In this document: piece by piece, positions 35,009 to 48,234 of the stretch
How positions within the stretch are numbered: position 1 is the stretch's first letter
How the letters are laid out: every line of letters begins with the position of its first letter
NCBI RefSeq assembly: GCF_000276665.1
Contig: NW_004955475.1
Location: 6,847,773-6,911,772 of the forward strand
DNA: 64,000 nt
From: Chinchilla lanigera
Taxonomy: Eukaryota > Chordata > Mammalia > Rodentia > Chinchillidae
Reading direction: 5' to 3'
Made by a program: the position numbers and the translations under genes
The notes under the pieces: model-generated
Databases searched by the model: none
What the model was told of the DNA's origin: nothing
What the model saw: the letters and a program-made list of their open reading frames with translations, nothing else

Positions 35009-36990
35009 AGAAATATTGAAGTTTTTCCTCTAAAGTCAAGAACAAGACAAAGATGTTCACTATCACCAATTCTGTTCAATGTAATACTCACTTCAGCGAG
35101 AGTAAGATAATAAAATAAAAGAAGTATTTATAAGAAAGTAATTGAATGGTATTTATTCGCAAATAACATGACTATTTGTAAGACCCCAAAAAGTCTACCA
35201 ACAGTCCTAGCACTAATAAATTCACCAAAGCAGCATTCTATAAATTCAACATAAAAATTCAGCAGCATTCCTGTACAACCATCATGAATCCACCAAGAAG
35301 TTAGGAAAATAATACCATTTTCAACATCTTCAAGAAAAATTATCATCACTTAGAAATTAATTTAATGCAGAAAATTAAAGATCTCTACAAAAGAAACTAT
35401 GATACTCTCAAAAAAGAGATCAAAGAGTACATTCAAAAATGGAAATACATTCCCTGTCCCTGGAAAAATAGAACACATGTGCTCAAAATGGCCATACCAC
35501 TAAAACTGATATATAGATTTAAGGCAATTCAATTTAAAATGCAAACAGCCTTCCTCACAAAATTACAAAACAATCCTAAAATTTGTATAGAAGCAGAATA
35601 CTACAAGAATAGCAACAACAATCCTGGGCAACAAAAGGAGGCATCAAAATCCCACATTTCAATTTATACTACAAAATTATGCAGACAAAATAGTTTGGCA
35701 CTTGCACAAAAACAGACATGAGAAGATAATAAACATATTAGAGAATGCAGTACCAACCACAGGCTTCCATTCATTCAATATTTGAGAAAATGTTCAAAAA
35801 ATACATTGGAGAAATGACAGCCTCTTTAAAAAAACTAGAGCGGGGAAAACAAGTTATACAAAGGTACAAAATTAAATCTAGACCAATATTTCTCACCAGA
35901 CATTAAAATAAAATCAAAATGGACAAAATCAAAGCCAAATAGCATAAAATCAAAGACAAAGGCCCTGTGGGAAGATAAAATATTTAAGACTCCAGAATAC
36001 ATAGGAATAGGTAAAGATTTTCTGAACAGAACACAAACTACACACAAGTTAATATCAAGCATTGACAAGTGGAATCATTTCAAGAAAGAAAACTTTTGTA
36101 AAGCAAAAAAAAAAAAAAAATGGAGTGACAAGACAACCGAGAGCATAGGGAAAATTTTTCCTAGTTATGCATTGGACAAATGGTTAATATTTGAATATAT
36201 AAAAATTCAAATAATCAGAACCCTAAAAGACTAGATTAAAATATAGGCAGTTTTAATGTACATACACACCTCAGAATTACAAATCACCAATAAATACACA
36301 AAAATATATTCAGCCACTGAGATTCCATCTCTTTCTAAAAAGAATGGCTATCTGCAAAAGTCTAATAACAAATGCTGGTGAGATTGTGTAGGAAAAGAAA
36401 TATTTCTATGTTGTGGTGGGGATGTAAACTAGTAAAACCACGATGGAAATCATAATGGAAATTCATTAAAAGTTAAAAGTAGAAATTTCACCTGACTCAG
36501 CTATTCCCCTGCTAGGCACCTTCCTGAAAGATTTAGACATCATAATACAGTGATTCACACATATCAACGTTTATGGCAGACAAATCATAAAAGCTAAATC
36601 TTGGAAATGACCTATTGTCCATCAACAGATGAATGGATAAAGTAAATATATTTACACACAATGGAGTGCTACTCTGTCATGAAAAGGATAAACTTGAGTA
36701 CTTTGTAAGAAAATTGATGCACCTTGAGACCACAGTGTTAAGTGAAATAAATCAGATACATAAGCTTAACGATCACATGGTTTCTTTCTCTTATAAGAGA
36801 AACCCAAAGCATAGATAATTTGAAAAACAAAATGAAAGATACATAACATAAAATATGGACATATTTGCATATGGGAAGTGGATTTAGATACGGAGAGATT
36901 GAAGTTTGGAGAAAGAGAAGAAAGAAAGGGATGTAAAAAGAATTAAGATTCATCATGTATATGTATCAACTTCCCATGAGGTATATAATT

Positions 36991-38194
36991 GTTATGCACT
37001 CAAATATGTACTAAGAAAAATGAGAAATAGAACACGGCAATAAATGTGTGCCTTCTTACATATTGTTTTGAGGATGAATTGAAACAAAATATGTGCGAGT
37101 TGTTTGAAACAATACTTGTCACATAGGACGTATTGAACTTTAATTGGTTATTTGATGTATAACGACCACTTTTTAGAGAATGACTTAATACATTAGATAT
37201 CTTCAAAAGTTTCTAGATAGAACTGACCCTAAGGCAGTACACATTTCATTTTCAGGGCTCTAAATGCTGAGGAAACTCTGCATTGAGATAACTAAGCCAA
37301 GAGCCTACTTTATCCTACTCTCAGGCTTAGGCCTTGGATTCCAGCAGTTCTCAGGATGTTCCTGGGCATGCTTAGAGTTCAGAGTTCAGGAAACAGAAAG
37401 AATTTAGAACAAGTTTCAAGCTTAAAATAAATTGTTAATAGAAGAACAGTATCAGTAAGCCTGAGCCAGAATTATGAGGACAATTTATGAGGCTAGGCCC
37501 ACATTGGAAAGCACATGAGAATTGCATATCCTTTTTGGCCATCTGTTCAAGGAGTAAATAAAAAGATACTTCTAGTCAAGCCCCTTTCAAGCATGATAAC
37601 TACTAAGCTTGACTTTACTGTGAGTAATCCCAAATGATGAAATGAACTTCTCTCTGATTATTATTGGAGAAATACAGGCATTACTTTGTCTTAAGGACAA
37701 GGAAGGGAAAGATAAATGTATGAAGAGGGAGTGGGGATGGGTGGAATTTTGTGTACAAAGAAAATCATTGTACTAACCACTCAGAACAAAAGAATCTATG
37801 TATTGATTTCTACTGATTTCTAAACACCTTAGATATGCTTTTTTGTGTTGAGTGGATAAATGTGTGGATATTAGAGTTCCATAATGGTATTTAGAATAGA
37901 TGATCCATTCTGTAAGATCATTTTATGTAAAACGACAGGAGTAAGCTCTCTCATGCCTGTGCACAAAGGGTCCTCTCCACTTGTCATCGTGACTATTGGT
38001 ACATCAGAGTCACATAAGATCACTACAAATCATGAGGCATCCAGTGTAGTACTTGGCTCCCAGTGAGCAGACTTCAGTTTAGGGACATTTTGTTTTTGTC
38101 CTGGCTAGAATAATGGATGACATATCACTAGAGCATCTTTGGGACATGCTTTATAGTCTTCCTTCACTGGAGTCCAAGGACAGAAGGAAGAAAG
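36991..38194. other. Unassigned, possibly unique sequence
   Basis: About 1.2 kb that is less repetitive than its neighbours. Frames of 60-68 codons only, none with a domain. Confidence 0.5.
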
Positions 38195-38360
38195 AAAGGA
38201 AGGAATAAATGAATGCCTACTATGTACCAAGCACTGTTATTTGAATGTTAAAACAACACTTTGAGGTAAATATTTTCCCTATGTTTGGTTAATTCAATCT
38301 TCTCATGGGGAAAAACAAGGAGCCTTAACATATGAAAGGTTTCATGACATCCTGGAGTAG
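38195..38360 (-). mobile_element. MIR-like old SINE, reversed
   Basis: aatgcctactatgtaccaag and cactgtt followed by actttgaggtaaat and a ggggaaaaacaaggagcc block follow the reversed MIR order. Diverged. Confidence 0.65.
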
Positions 38361-38574
38361 ACAGACATGTTTGGTTTAAGCAGTTTGCAACTCATTTTGT
38401 TATGAAACTCTAATAGTTTCCCATAATATCCACTGATATTTCAATAAGCAATAAGTAACTGATTTATTGGGTTTAAATCTCTCATCTAACATATATAGTG
38501 TGTATCACTTTAAAGACAAACCATAATAATATGTCACTTCCCTTGATATATAATGTAATTATGAAATTGGTATT

Positions 38575-38700
38575 TTAACATGCCAATTTTACACTTCAGG
38601 TGATCAATGATCATGCAGGTTAACTAAAAAGCTCTAAGATGTACAGCTATTAACTGGCAGAGCCAAGACCAGAATCCATATCTTCTCTGTCCATTTAAGT
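38575..38700 (-). mobile_element. MIR-like old SINE, reversed
   Basis: ccaattttacacttcagg, ggttaactaaaaagc, cagctattaactggcagagc and caagaccagaat give the reversed MIR core in order. A possible plus-oriented MIR scrap follows at 38,733-38,830 (gtcactttgggcaagatcc). Confidence 0.7.
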
Positions 38701-39064
38701 TTAGTTTTTCATGAAGTGTTCACATCTATGGGTTTTGTCACTTTGGGCAAGATCCTTCCCTTTTTTGAGTCTGTTTAATTAAAAATTACTAGTTAGACTA
38801 CATAATTTCTAAACTCCATTTGATCTGTATCTAAGATTGTTAAGTCCCATCCATATACACTTCAGATAAAATCAAAATAGAGTTCAAAGTCTCAATTTCT
38901 AAACTCAAGGAAGGTGAAAATCATATAACATAGTAATAATTTTGACCATAAGTATCTTTTGAAACCTCAGATGCCTGTGAAGAAAAAAATCTCTGAATTT
39001 CATCTTTCAGAACACTAGTTTAATAAAGTTCCTTTCTATTTTTATCATTCCCATCTAGCTTATA

Positions 39065-39800
39065 ACAAGTGATCCTTCACCTATAACAGGAGTCACATTC
39101 CAGAGACCCCCGCCATAGGTGAAAATCTGTGAAGTAGTGGCGTTATATTTATTTTGTTTTTGTACATATTGTAAGGCTTTATAAACCCTTCCACACTCCT
39201 GTAAACCTTTTCCATTCTCTTATTAACCTTTCCCATACTCTTACAAACACTTCTCCTACATTCTTAAACCTATGTAATTTTAACAACACGTAAAATTCTA
39301 TTTGGGTACTTCATTTGAAGTGGACAAGGAGGGATGCTGAACATATGGGCACAGTGTGGTGGAGCAAACAGACCGAAGCTATGGTAACTGAGCCAATCTG
39401 TGCCCAGGATATAGAGCACAGCACTGTGGTTGATCTCCTTTCTTCCATAGTGTGCTATGTACAATCTCACATTGGCAAACTTGTGAAAACGGTAGGCGCG
39501 TACTGCATTTCCATTGTGTATAGGATGATGCTAATCTGTTGATGAACTATATACTATATTTTATTTTGATTAATATTCTTTTAATATGTTTGAATTAACA
39601 TTTTTTATATTTGTATATTGTTTTAAATTTTTAAGCAAAAATAATTAAAATCATAAATACTGTATAAATACCTATGTACTGCAAAATCCCATGATATAGC
39701 AAAAACTCCATGATACAGAATTATATATATTTTTTAAAAATCTGCAATACAGTGAAGTCACAATAAGGGCACCACGATATAGTGAGGGATGACAGTATAT
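39065..39800. mobile_element. Tigger-like (TcMar) DNA transposon relic
   Basis: The left end (gatccttcacctataacagg, then agacccccgccataggtgaa) and the reverse complement of the right end (catccctcactatatcgtgg) are imperfect inverted repeats. The inner text taaacccttccacactcctg and repeats of it fit pogo/Tigger-class elements. At about 735 bp it is too short for a transposase and is probably a deletion derivative. TA occurs next to the right end but a clean TA duplication is not certain. Confidence 0.7.
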
Positions 39801-40209
39801 TAACAAATAATACTATCAGCTACCCTGATGGTTTTTCTAGGGCATGGAAGAGGATCACACTGACCTCGGTGGGTAGACAGCTCCATGCTATTAATGCCCC
39901 TACCTATTTCTCAGATCCATGCTGTCAAATCTACTAGCAGAACACACACTTATAATTAGTAGCAATTCACAAACCCAGTCCTATGGAAGTATAGAGACAT
40001 ACCGCTGCTTTATTGCCATGGTCAGCTAGTGTTCAAAATTGTCACCCTAATGTCTCATACGTTTGGAAAGTTTTCGCATCGTGGGGGCACTATACTCATC
40101 AGTGCATTGATTCATAACTGACTTTATTGGCTTTACTAGCTATTTAGAGTTGGAACCTGGTCAGAAGTGCTGAGTCACTACAGACATGACCTGGAAGGAT
40201 GCACTCTTG
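39801..40209. other. Unassigned sequence
   Basis: About 400 bases with nothing recognised. Confidence 0.5.
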
Positions 40210-40379
40210 TTTCTTCATCTTTTTTTTATTTTAAAGAGATGTTTTCTTTGTTTTGTTTTTGTCTGTGATGTTGGCATTTTGCTATTGTTCTTTTTTATTT
40301 CTTTTTCTCTTCCTCCTCCTCCTTCTTCTCTTCTCTTGTCTTTGCTCTTGCGCTCTTGCTGTCTGTCTGTCTGTCTGTT

Positions 40380-40437
<58 letters not shown>

Positions 40438-41200
40438 CCCTGGCTGCCATAGCATAGTCTTCCCCTGCCAGGTTCTTTCACCATGCTGTTTCTGCCTTGA
40501 AGTCAGGCAAATATGAATTTCATCCACTGAATCCATGTGAAAATAATAAATATGTCCTCCATTTTAGTTGTATACATTGACTATTTTTTCCTATTGACAG
40601 AAAACTGACAAATATAGACTATTGGTACTATAAGTAGTATCATTGCTGTGACTCAAAAACCTTTGAAAGTGGTTTGTGAGAGGAGTGGAAAGTTTTGGGG
40701 ATTCTGGATAGAGAAGTTCTAGAATGCTGTAAACTGAGTGTGATGGGAAATTCTTGTCAAAGCTCAGGGGATCAGAATACTAGAAAGAATGTAGAAAGCA
40801 AAGACCAGGCTAATGAAATTTCAGATGTGCTTGAGGATTCTATTGGAAACTGGACAAGGAGCCATACTTGCTTCACTTTGGCAAAGAGTTTATCTATTTT
40901 TCCCATGCCCAAAACTTTGTGTAAATCTGAATTTAAAGGGCACATATTCCTAATTCAGGAAGGGGGAGTTTCAAGGCAGCCCAATATTCAGGATGTTGTA
41001 TTGTATTGCTGGTTTCTTTTAACCACATATACAGTAAGAAGCAGGAAAGAAAGCAGAAATACATGATTTGAAGTTTGAATTTAAATCAGAAAAAAGAGAT
41101 TGCAAAGTTGGGACCATAAAGAACATGGTTGCTGAAAATATTAAAATTAAGAGGCATTGTGTCCAGTTAGAAACATTGGAATCATATTTTTCTAATGAAA
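40210..41200 (+). mobile_element. MaLR LTR 3' part and internal sequence
   Basis: 40,440-40,600 resembles a MaLR LTR end (cttgaagtcaggcaaatatg, aataataaatatgtcctcc). From about 40,615 the text runs parallel to the MaLR internal region at 61,803 onward: ttggtactataagtagtatcattgctgtgact-like opening, then tttgaaagtggtttgtgaga, and a 123-codon frame at 40,695-41,066. No reverse transcriptase is present, which is normal for MaLR internals. Edges are approximate; an older copy than 61,428. Confidence 0.72.
40359..40434. repeat. (CTGT)n and (CT)n microsatellite
   Basis: About five CTGT units followed by 54 bases of CT dinucleotide at 40,381-40,434. Four overlapping open frames of 84-89 codons across it, two on each strand, are low-complexity artefacts. 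Confidence 0.97.
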
Positions 41201-41404
41201 GTATGTACTTTACTGTAGTATTGCATGGCTCTCTATCTAAGTAGCTGTGCTTGGGGAATGCAGGAAGCAATGTCTATGTTGACTCATTTGGTGCAATGAA
41301 TGACAAGGTGTGTGCACATCTTCAAAGGGTAAATGGGTGAGTTTTGCCCATATTATGCATCCTGTTTCACTTTTGCATATTTATAATATTTTATTATGTT
41401 TTCT

Positions 41405-42375
41405 TTTGATTTTTTTCTTGTAGAATTAGCCCAATTCAGTACAACGCTGCATGAAAATCCACTTTTACAACTTTGGGAGAACGTTGAAAGTGAGTCATCA
41501 GATGATTCAGCTACCAATGATGGCTTGAATCATGTGAGCCAAAGAAGTTGGCAAGATATGACAAATAGAGAAGTACAGAATGAAGTACTTGATTCAGATG
41601 AGGAAGAAAACAGTAATGTAAATAAATATTTGGCTAGTCAGAATGCTACAAAATTGTCATGTATACCTGAATGACCCAATGTTAGAACTAAGTCAGAAAA
41701 TATTATTAGGTTTTTGCTAAAGGTGAAACCTGTGGACAGAATAGCAACACTGAAATTCAGTCATGGAAATTGTTTCTAACAGATAATATGTTATGTTTTC
41801 AAATACATTGATAATGAAATACAAGTAAAATATTTTATGTGTATCAGTATGAATACTCAAATATTTATCATGACATCTTACTATCTTAACTAAAAGCCTC
41901 ATAGGAAAACTTTTTAATTTTAAGTCTCATAATATAAAGGATTTAAGGAAAGATGACAAATGTGGGATTGAGATTTGTAGAAATAACGCTTAAGAGATTT
42001 GGCTTATTTCAAAATTGACTATATTTTGATTACAGAAAATACCACCAAGAAAGAAAAAAGAAAAACATTCAACAATTTGTCTAATATTCACTCAGTTTTT
42101 GAAAGCCTTGTTTCAAACTGTCAAGCAATTTATACAACTCTGAAAACTAACAAAAAACTTGCCTCATTTTGTGGTTGTTGAAACCTTTGCCAATATAAAC
42201 CAAGTGAACTTTCCAAAAATGGTATAAATATATACGTGCTGGTAGATGGAAAGACATTTTACAACTTGAATTTAGAAATTTGTCCTGGAAATTAATCACC
42301 AGTCTTATCCATGCAGTAATAAACCATATGATATTGTGCACAGACTTGTTGCACCTACTTCAAAAATTAGCCAAA
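41405..42375 (+). pseudogene. piggyBac-family transposase relic, N-terminal half
   Basis: The family cuts and pastes DNA at TTAA with a DDD-type catalytic core. Here an open stretch from 41,396 to 41,674 is acidic at its end (LDSDEEENSN), then after one TGA the same frame gives RTKSENIIRFL, the family's conserved segment before the catalytic core. Frameshifts follow. 42,050-42,350 gives an N-I-x-x-V-F-E block, a C-x-x-Y-K-P-S block, V-L-V-D-G-K-T-F-Y and a segment ending A-P-T-S-K-I-S-Q. At the first catalytic-Asp position the codon at 42,149-42,151 is AAC (Asn). The text stops at the L1 duplication and resumes at 49,506. Confidence 0.85.
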
Positions 42376-43308
42376 GGATTGAGGAAAATGGCAGAGTGCT
42401 GAGTGTCAACTACTGAGCTTCTCTAGAACAAAGTACTAAAAGTCTGGGAAACAACAGCCCAGACAGAACCCAAGGGGAGTGCAGGACACATAGGAACCAC
42501 AAAGGAAATGACAGTGGAGAAGAAGAAAATAAGATCCATTGCTACAGAAGAAATCGTTTACTGCTGCAGACATGAGACCATGCAGTATGGAAAGAGCAGC
42601 TGCGTAGCAAACCTGGTGGGTGGGGAAACAACAAAATGACTTTTTTCCTCTAGAAGACTGAAACCAGACCTGGACCAAGAGAGTCATGTACAGTTGGATA
42701 CAGCAGTGAAAACACAAGATACTGTTTCACAAGTGCCCACACATCAAGCAGATATGTCTGAATGGACTAGAGTAGGGCCTGACATACAATCACCCAGTGG
42801 AGCAGCAGAAGGTTGATGAGATTGACATTTAATTTCAAAGCGCTTGGGGCTGGATTCCAGCAAAAGACCAACCCCAGGACTGCTTTATTAACAATGTCTT
42901 GGTGTCAAAAGAAGGAAGGCCTGTCCAGTAAAGTAGACAGCTGGCAGTTAGACAGCAGACTGTGGGGACCATGGCTGAGAAGTAGGATCCTGAACCAACC
43001 AGACTCCATTCTGGTAACAGTCAAAAACCAGTCTTTATCTAGGTATGAATGACTGAAAGCAGCCCCTTGCTCTACAAACAATGATGCAGACAAAAGGCTT
43101 CATCCAGGGCACCGTCCTTGCCCTGTCATGAACGAATGTGAGATGTGTCAGTGGGTCAGTGGTCTGTTCAAGGTCAGCCTTACATCCAACAGTAATCCTA
43201 CCATAGACTTGGCAGTGTTACTCATTACAGATTCCAGCTCTTACTAGGGAACTAACACTGAGCTAGGGACACCAGAGGACACTTTTTTTTGGCTTTCCTT
43301 AATTTTCC

Positions 43309-43335
43309 TATCCTTTCCTTTCCTTTCTTTCCTTT

Positions 43336-43401
<66 letters not shown>

Positions 43402-43437
43402 TTCCTTCCTTCTTTCCTTCCTTCCTTCCTTCCTTAT
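43309..43437. repeat. (CTTT)n / (CTTC)n microsatellite
   Basis: About 130 bases of CTTT then CTTC units inside the pyrimidine-rich leader of L1 A, followed by a short T run. Likely grew from that tract. Confidence 0.97.
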
Positions 43438-45634
43438 TTTTTTTTTTTGCAGATGATCATTCAGGTTTACACGTTAGATTTTTGGGGTTTTTTTGCTTTT
43501 CTATTTCCTCAAAGGTTTTTCTTGATTTCACAATATTTCCATGTAAATGAAAGTTGTCTCTATTCTTGTTCACCTTGATAGTCTTTTGCTTTCCCCTTTA
43601 TTTTTTCTCTCCTGTCCTCTTCTCCTGCTTTCCAAAGTTTGGATAATCATCCTTTGTCCTTCAGCCTTGCTTCTACTATATTTCTCCTCAATTATTGCTC
43701 TGTTTTGTCTCCTATCCCTCATAAGTTCCCATTTCTCATAGGACAAAATCACTGTACCAATGGGAAACTCACTGCATGCAAGTTCCTGGTTTATGTTGTA
43801 TGTTGTTGTTTAACTACAGATTTTACTCATAGCATTAGAGATACCAAATTAGCAGTTACCACAGATGATCAGTTTCTGGGCTGTGCTTTATGCGATTGTT
43901 ATTGCTAATTTAGCAAAGATACCATTATTCTTGTAATCAGTTGTTCTCCCATGTATTACAGCCCTGTGATAATCTTGGGTCCATAATCCATTAGCAAAGG
44001 ACTGGTTGCTAAACCTAAGAGACATCAACTCCTCACTCCTAATAAAGGGGGAAGCTAGGTTCTTGGGACAGGCAAAGATGAACAGCCAGCTATACCTAGA
44101 AGACATCTCAGAGGAATAAACTTTCCTATGGAATCGTTAATACCAGTGATGAAGCTATTTAGTATAAGAAAAATATAAAGAGCAACAGAGAAAAAAATTA
44201 AATTTAAAAAATAGAAAATGATAAGACACAGAAGCACAATGCAATCCCATATGTTCAGCCCACATAGGATAAATACAGGAGACAATGAAGAGAGGAAATT
44301 AGAAGCCATCCACTGAATTTTCTGGAATGACAGTAGCAGAAACATGTATATACATATATATATTCACAGAGGAAATGAGATCAGAAATAATTTCACAGGT
44401 AAAAAATAGAAGACAATCATAATGAAAGACTTGTTCAGTACATCTAAAGTACACATAGATTTAAAAAAGGAACATAGAAAAATTATTGAAATAATGAATT
44501 AATAATATTGCAAAGAAATGCAATGAAACATATTCAAACAGATATCCAGAAAATTAAAAATGCAAATGAAACTTGTGAAGCCAAAAGAAAGATAGTGAAG
44601 ATAGAATCAAAGACCTGGATGACTGGATAATGGTTATTGATGATGAAAGATTACTTAAAAATAGCAAGGGACCAAGGGAAAAAATACAACAACTGGAACA
44701 TGATGCAAAGTAGAACATAAGATTAACAGGACTCAAGGAAAAAGCAGAAGACAGCACAAATATCATAAAATGTTCACAGAAATAATCGAGGAAATTTTCC
44801 AGAAGGAGAAAGAATTTAATATACAATAAATGAGGCATACAAGACATCAAATTGTCATTACCTAAATAAGTCTGCACCAAGATATATAATAATCAAGCTT
44901 CCAGAAATTCAACACAAGAACAGAGTATTACAAGCTGTTAGGGAAAAGAAACACATCACCTATAAAGGAAATAACATCAGAATCACACAAAACTACTCAA
45001 CCCAGCCCTCAAGTAAAGGAAAGCTTGGAGTTAAGTATCTCAAGTCCTGAAAGAAAACAACTTCCAACCCAGATTGATGTATCCCACAAAATTCTCTTTC
45101 AGAGTTAATGGAAAAATAAATACTTCCCTGACAAAGAACAAGAGAAGAAATTCATGCAACACCATCTCTACAAAGAGTCCCAAAAGATATTCTAGAAAGA
45201 GGTAATAAAGACTACCATCCCAGAGTGGTAATATAAAGAAGCCAGCAGGCTGGAGATACAATTAAACAGAGGGAAGAGACAGAGAACCATCATCAGGAAA
45301 ATAATATGACCAGGACCAGCAAATATATATATCAGTTAAAACCATCAATGTAAATGATCTCAGTTTACTAGTCAAAACAAAGACTGACGGAATAGACCAA
45401 GAAGCAAGATTCAATAATATGGTGCAAACAAGATACACATTTAACTCAAAAAGTAATTCATAGACTGAAAGTCAAATAATGGAAAACAATACTCCATGCA
45501 CAGTAACCCAGAAAAAAAGCAGAGGTAGGTATTCTTTTGAAGACAATGTGAACCTCAAATGAAGACTGATCAAAATAGATGATGAAGTTCACTACATACT
45601 TGTTAAGGGAAAACTCTAAGAAAAAGAGATAACA

Positions 45635-45638
<4 letters not shown>

Positions 45639-45666
<28 letters not shown>
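45639..45666. repeat. (TA)14 microsatellite
   Basis: 28 bases of TA inside L1 A ORF2, where other copies have an irregular ataatcata-type text. Confidence 0.97.
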
Positions 45667-45668
<2 letters not shown>

Positions 45669-48120
45669 AAATACCAGCACACTAACTATATAAAGCAAAC
45701 ATTAAATGGCAAGAAAAATTCAAACAAACACTTACACAATTGCAGTGGGGGAACTTAACACCAAACTGTTACAAATAGATAGATCCACTAGACAAAAACT
45801 CAACAAAGAAATATCAGAGCTGAACCAAACTAGTGAACAAATGGACTTAATAAATGTCTACAGAGTGTGACCCTCCACAACACAAGAATACACATTCTTC
45901 TTAGTGGTGCATAGGACATTCTCCAAAATAAACTACATATGAGACCATAGAACATGTTTAAGTAAATGCAAAAGAACTGAAGTTATTTCAAACATAGTAT
46001 CTGACTATAGTACAATGAAATTGGAAATCAATGACAAAAGAAACAACAAAAACTGCATAAACTATTGTACATTAAATAACATCCTCCTGAACAACCAATG
46101 GGTCACAAATGAAATTAAAGAACAAATTAAATGGTGCCTACTATTAAATGATAATGCCAATAAAGCAAACCAAAGTTGTGAGACACAATGAAAGCAGTCC
46201 TGAGACAGAGCAATTTCTAGCAGTGAATAGTCACATCATGAAAACAGAACAATCTCTTATAAACCATCTAATGTTGAACTTCAAACTTCTAGAAAAAGAT
46301 GAGTAGGTCAAGCCCAAAGTTATTACTGGGGAGAAAATTATAAAGACTAGAGAAGAATTTAATATAATTTAAACTATGTAAACAATAGAAAATAGAAATG
46401 AATCAAAGAGTTTGTTCTGTGAAAGATGAACTACAAGTGACAAACCCTTAACTAACCCTATCAAAAAAAGGAAAGAAAGACGCAAATTTGTGTAATTAAG
46501 AATGAAGAAAGTGAAATCAAGATAGACCTCTTGGAAATTCAGAAGATCATTAATACTTATTTCAAGAAACTTTAATAAGATTGAAAACACAAAATAAATG
46601 GACAGATTTTTAGATACATATATATTACAAAAGTAGAAACAAAAATATACAAAAATTCTAAGTAACCTAATATTAGTCAATGAAATTGAAAATGTAATTA
46701 AAAACTTACCAAAAAAAGCCAAAGTCCTGATGGATTCAATGCTGAATTACACAAGAAATTTAGAAAAGATCTAATGTCATTACAATTCAAACTCTAATGA
46801 AATGAAAAGGGATGCAATTCTCCCAAAATCATTCTTGAAGCAAGTATTACCTTGATACCAAATTCAGAGAAGGGCCCAACCAATAAAGATAATTCTAAAC
46901 CAATCTCCCTGGTAAATATCAGTGCAAAAATCTTCAGTAAGATACTGGCAACAGGAATGCAGCAAATCACCAATTAGGTTGTACACCATGACAAAGTGGG
47001 ATTTATTGCAGGGATGTGAGGATAGTTCAACATAAGCAAATCAATAAATGTAATACACGATATTAACAGAACCAAGGACAGAACCCATATGATATTCTCA
47101 ATAGACTCAGAAAAAGCATGTTACAAAGTCTATCACACATTCATGATTTTAAAAAACCTACAGAAAATTTGAATAGATGGTCTTTTTCCAAAACTGATAG
47201 AAGGTGTCTATGACAATCCAACAGCCAACACCAAACTAAATGGTCAAATACTGAAATCTTTCACTGTAAAATCAAAAACAAGACAAGGATGTCAACTCTC
47301 ACCACTCCTATTCAATATAGTTCTGCAAACATTAGGTAGAGCAATTAGACAAGAGAAATAAATAAAGGAAATGAATATAAGAAAGGAAGAAGTTAAATTA
47401 CCATTATTTGCAGGTGATATGAAACTCTACATAGAAGACCCCCGGAACTCCACAAAAAGACTTTTAGATTCAGTAACCAGATTCAGAGGTGTAGCCTGAA
47501 ATAAAGTACACCCTCAAATATCTACAGCATTTCTGTACACAAATAACAAATGCACTGAGAAAGAAATTAAGGAAACCAAGCCATTTATAATAGCACCAGA
47601 AATGAAATACTGTGAGATCAATCTGACAAAGGAAGTAAAACATCTGTACCACGAAAACTACAGTACTCTGAAAAAAGAGATCAAAGAAGATATCAGAAAA
47701 TGAAAATACATCACCTTCTTCTGGATAGGAGAAACCAATACAGTGAAGAAGGCCATACTACCAAAATTGTTATACAAGTTTAATGCAATCCCAATAAAAA
47801 TACCATTAGAATATATCACAGAACTGGAGAAAATATTTCTAAAATGTATGTGGAACTCTAAGAGATATAGATTAATGAAAACAGTTCTGGACAACAAAGG
47901 CAAGGTAGGGGCATTACAATCACTGACTTGAAATCATAGTACAGAGCTACTGTGATAAAAACAGCATGATATTGTCAAAAAAAAAAAAAAAGACCTGACG
48001 ATCAATAAAACAGAGTAGAACATGCAGAAAAAAAGTCAAATACACTCAGCTACCCAGTCTTTGACCAGAGGTCCAATCATGTTCACTGGAAGAAAGATAG
48101 CCTCTCTAATACATGGTACT

Positions 48121-48234
48121 GGCTAGGGATACATCTGAACAGTACAGTTATCTGCCTGGTTAGTTCAAGGTCCTGAGTTGGATTCCCAGTACATAAACAA
48201 ATAAGTAAATAAATAAATAAATGAATAAATAAAA
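48121..48234 (+). mobile_element. ID-type SINE, diverged
   Basis: Diverged A-box (ggatacatctgaacagtac), then gcctggttagttcaaggtcc and B-box gagttggattccc, with an (AAAT)n tail. A gtact repeat flanks it (48,116-48,120 and 48,236-48,240), and the L1 text reads through once it is removed. Confidence 0.88.

Larger units (their letters stand above)
33472..36990 (+). mobile_element. L1 LINE ORF2 and 3' UTR with three nested insertions
   Basis: ORF2 from just before the RT domain to the 3' UTR, whose purine-rich tract lies at 36,890-36,930. It is interrupted by the unclassified repeat (33,614), an LTR (33,945) and an ID dimer (34,778). The longest residual frame is 35,365-35,721 (118 codons, downstream of the RT box). 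The RT box at 35,156-35,167 reads F-A-N-N, so both Asp residues are lost. Confidence 0.92.

Noticed and set aside
40186..40536. Four overlapping open frames of 84-89 codons, two on each strand, with Arg/Glu or Ser/Leu runs
   Set aside because: They are translations of the (CT)n microsatellite and its flanks.
45639..45666. (TA)n as a TATA promoter
   Set aside because: Pure microsatellite inside L1 ORF2 without any initiator context.
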